Below the pieces are notes generated by a model that worked only from the letters and a program-made list of their open reading frames with translations, did no database searches and was not told the DNA's origin. Positions 12,791-14,098 of a stretch of DNA of 14,098 nt are shown in pieces. The DNA comes from Methanoregula sp. UBA154 (GTDB lineage Archaea > Halobacteriota > Methanomicrobia > Methanomicrobiales > Methanospirillaceae): contig DAPW01000008.1 of assembly GCA_002502245.1 (NCBI GenBank), forward strand, positions 1 to 14,098, written 5' to 3'. The position numbers were made by a program, and so were the translations under genes. How positions within the stretch are numbered: the first letter of the stretch is position 1; every line of letters starts with the position of its first letter.

Positions 12791-12833
12791 GTCCCTGATC
12801 CGTCTCAGGGCGTCCCGCCGGGGGGCGTCGTCG
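12791..12833 (+). repeat. Degenerate type 2 companion hairpin after copy H
   Basis: GTCCCTGATCCG is shared with the copy at 7331. CGTC (12801-12804) pairs with GGCG (12824-12827), and TCCC (12813-12816) pairs with GGGG (12820-12823). The sequence has drifted, but the layout of outer stem, one-sided bulge and inner hairpin remains. Confidence 0.58.
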
Positions 12834-12965
12834 TTCCTCGCAACGGATGCTGGTACCGGACAACCTTAAAGAAAAAAGTTCTGCTCTGGAGCTTGCCATC
12901 TCAAATCCAATTACCAGCAGTGTTTGACTATTTTTGTTCAAATCAAACCCTGTTGTAATTAAATT

Positions 12966-12977
12966 CTTTAAAAATAA
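12966..12977 (-). terminator. T-rich 3' end of the three-repeat protein gene
   Basis: The minus strand reads ATTATTTTTAAAG within 25 nt of the stop codon. It is a weak poly-T terminator in an AT-rich context. Confidence 0.4.
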
Positions 12978-12986
12978 TGAATGTTA

Positions 12987-13817
12987 TTAGAGTACAAAAA
13001 ATGCCAGCGTACCTGCATATCCTGTTTTCGGATTGATATTATACCAGCTTCCGTCATATCCGGTAAACCCGGATGAAACAGAGAATGATCGTTTATCGGT
13101 AATTCCCATCTGGACTGCAGGTAATGTTGACATTCTATCGGCAGCGGAAGGCCACCAGCCAATAGATTTGCCAGAAACACATTTGGATACGTCAATCGTA
13201 TCGCCAATGGAAACAAATCCACAGAAATTCTTTGGTTCCATGACCTGGAATGCCACACTGGTCGGTTTGTAATCTACATCCAGATTATACCAGGCTCCGG
13301 AAGAACCGAGGAAATTATTCGGAGCTACATCGAATGATTGTTCATTTGTTATCCCGACTGTCTTTGATGGTAAAGTTGTATATATATCGGCAGCAGAAGC
13401 CCACCAGCCAACATTCTCACCAGTAACACATTTTGATACGTCAACTATATCACCAATATAAATAGTCCCACAGGATTGAGGTTCAAGGATCGTGAATGCT
13501 ACACTCGTAGGGTCTGATGAGAAATCTGATTCCAAATTATACCAATTTCCGGTATAACCGGATAAACGAGGGTCAGCATAGAATGATTGTTTATCTACTA
13601 TCTGGATCCCAAAAGATGGAATTGTTGTATATCTGTCAGCAGTGGAAGCCCACCAGCCCACATACTCTCCAGATACACATTTAGTTACATCAACCGTTTC
13701 TCCAATGTAAATCGCCCCGCATGTGTGAAAACCTGTCGGGGCAGCACTTATTACTCCGATACAGGAAGTAATAAGAAGGACTAAAAGTCCCATTCGTAAC
13801 AATCCATGTGATGTCAT
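12987..13817 (-). CDS. Secreted protein with three DUF3821-like repeats
   Basis: The 276-residue product has a signal peptide (hydrophobic residues 6-24, likely cut near Ala25/Ala26) and is otherwise three tandem domains at about residues 33-113, 116-195 and 199-276. Each has CG-x2-YIGDTVDVSKCVSG-like start, GWW-x-SAAD, a Pro-rich turn, then SGYTG-x-WYNL and a final SVAF strand. This resembles DUF3821, common on Methanomicrobiales surface proteins; the assignment is from pattern memory. Each repeat has two Cys 14 residues apart, perhaps a disulfide. Unlike many relatives, it has no C-terminal membrane anchor, so it may be released or bound to other surface proteins. GGTG lies 5 nt before the ATG, and TTATATAAAC (13859-13868) is a good TATA box. 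Codon use is clearly more AT-rich than in neighbours. Confidence 0.84.
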   Translation of the reverse strand: MTSHGLLRMGLLVLLITSCIGVISAAPTGFHTCGAIYIGETVDVTKCVSGEYVGWWASTADRYTTIPSFGIQIVDKQSFYADPRLSGYTGNWYNLESDFSSDPTSVAFTILEPQSCGTIYIGDIVDVSKCVTGENVGWWASAADIYTTLPSKTVGITNEQSFDVAPNNFLGSSGAWYNLDVDYKPTSVAFQVMEPKNFCGFVSIGDTIDVSKCVSGKSIGWWPSAADRMSTLPAVQMGITDKRSFSVSSGFTGYDGSWYNINPKTGYAGTLAFFVL

Positions 13818-13858
13818 CTTACACCCTCATTTCCAAGATAAGATTTTCTTCAAGATTT

Positions 13859-13868
13859 GTTTATATAA
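13859..13868 (-). promoter_or_regulatory. TATA box of the three-repeat protein gene
   Basis: The minus strand reads TTATATAAAC about 42-51 nt before the ATG at 13817, predicting a start near 13838 and a leader of about 20 nt with GAGGGTG. Confidence 0.6.
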
Positions 13869-14098
13869 TTACCGCAATGCGCCGGTGCCTTGCCATAAGA
13901 TTACATCCAGCAGTGATTGAGCACCAACCCCGGCCGCGTATGCATCTCACAGTACGATCAGACGAAATTCGGTGATATTTCTGAAATTTTCCATTTCCCC
14001 GTTAATTCCTGAGTATCTCAGGAACACAATTCATAGGAAAATATTACATGATTACCGAGCATATTCAGTCTCTGTAGAAATAGTCACAGGTGTTTGAA

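Larger units (their letters stand above)
12419..12986. other. Repeat array between the lipoprotein and the three-repeat protein
   Basis: No credible protein gene. It holds three family 1 repeats in tandem (copies F, G and H, 106-113 nt apart), a degenerate type 2 hairpin, and then an AT-rich stretch (about 12850-12986) with the T-rich 3' end of the next gene on the minus strand. Confidence 0.7.

Overview
The window looks like chromosomal DNA from a GC-rich methanogenic archaeon of the order Methanomicrobiales (Methanoregula, Methanolinea or Methanoculleus type). The grounds are an archaellum (arl/fla) cluster of the euryarchaeal type with a fused ArlC-D/E protein, an archaeal initiation factor 5A, archaeal TATA boxes and poly-T terminators, lipoproteins with Thr/Pro linkers, and a secreted protein built from repeats that resemble DUF3821, a domain typical of Methanomicrobiales. 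The genus is inference. No rRNA, tRNA, CRISPR array or transposase gene was seen.

Layout. Positions 1-4062 hold, on the minus strand, arlCE, arlG, arlF, arlH and arlI (arlI runs off the left edge). These are packed with 1-18 nt gaps and form the motor and export part of the archaellum. The single archaellin gene arlB (5184-5744, minus) lies 1.1 kb upstream, with its own TATA box, Shine-Dalgarno site and poly-T terminator, so it is probably transcribed separately. Upstream of it are two strong inverted repeats. Next come a membrane-anchored protein of unknown function (6096-6893, plus), aIF5A (7742-8119, minus), and a divergent two-gene unit of an inositol-monophosphatase-family phosphatase followed by NAD kinase (8223-9816, plus). 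The right part is accessory: two unrelated putative lipoproteins (10393-10875 minus; 11588-12418 plus), a DUF2164 protein (11145-11378 minus), and an AT-rich secreted protein with three repeated domains (12987-13817 minus).

Functional links. ArlB is the filament subunit, ArlI/ArlH are the assembly and rotation ATPase pair, ArlF/ArlG are the pseudoperiplasmic stator proteins, and ArlCE links the motor to the chemotaxis signal. The phosphatase-NAD kinase pair matches, as separate genes, the two halves of the fused NADP phosphatase/NAD kinase known from Methanocaldococcus, which suggests control of the NAD/NADP balance.

The most unusual content is between genes. The intergenic regions from about 7.09 kb to 12.84 kb carry at least eight copies of a nested-hairpin repeat (outer CCCCGCC/GGCGGGG stem, bulge, inner hairpin). 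Its stems change in a compensatory way, it is partly arranged in tandem at about 106-113 nt, and in three places it is followed by a second hairpin type. A separate two-hairpin module of about 145 bp occurs at 4572-4718 and, inverted, at 7472-7611. These may be REP/BIME-like mobile palindromes or structured small RNAs. The sequence alone cannot decide which.
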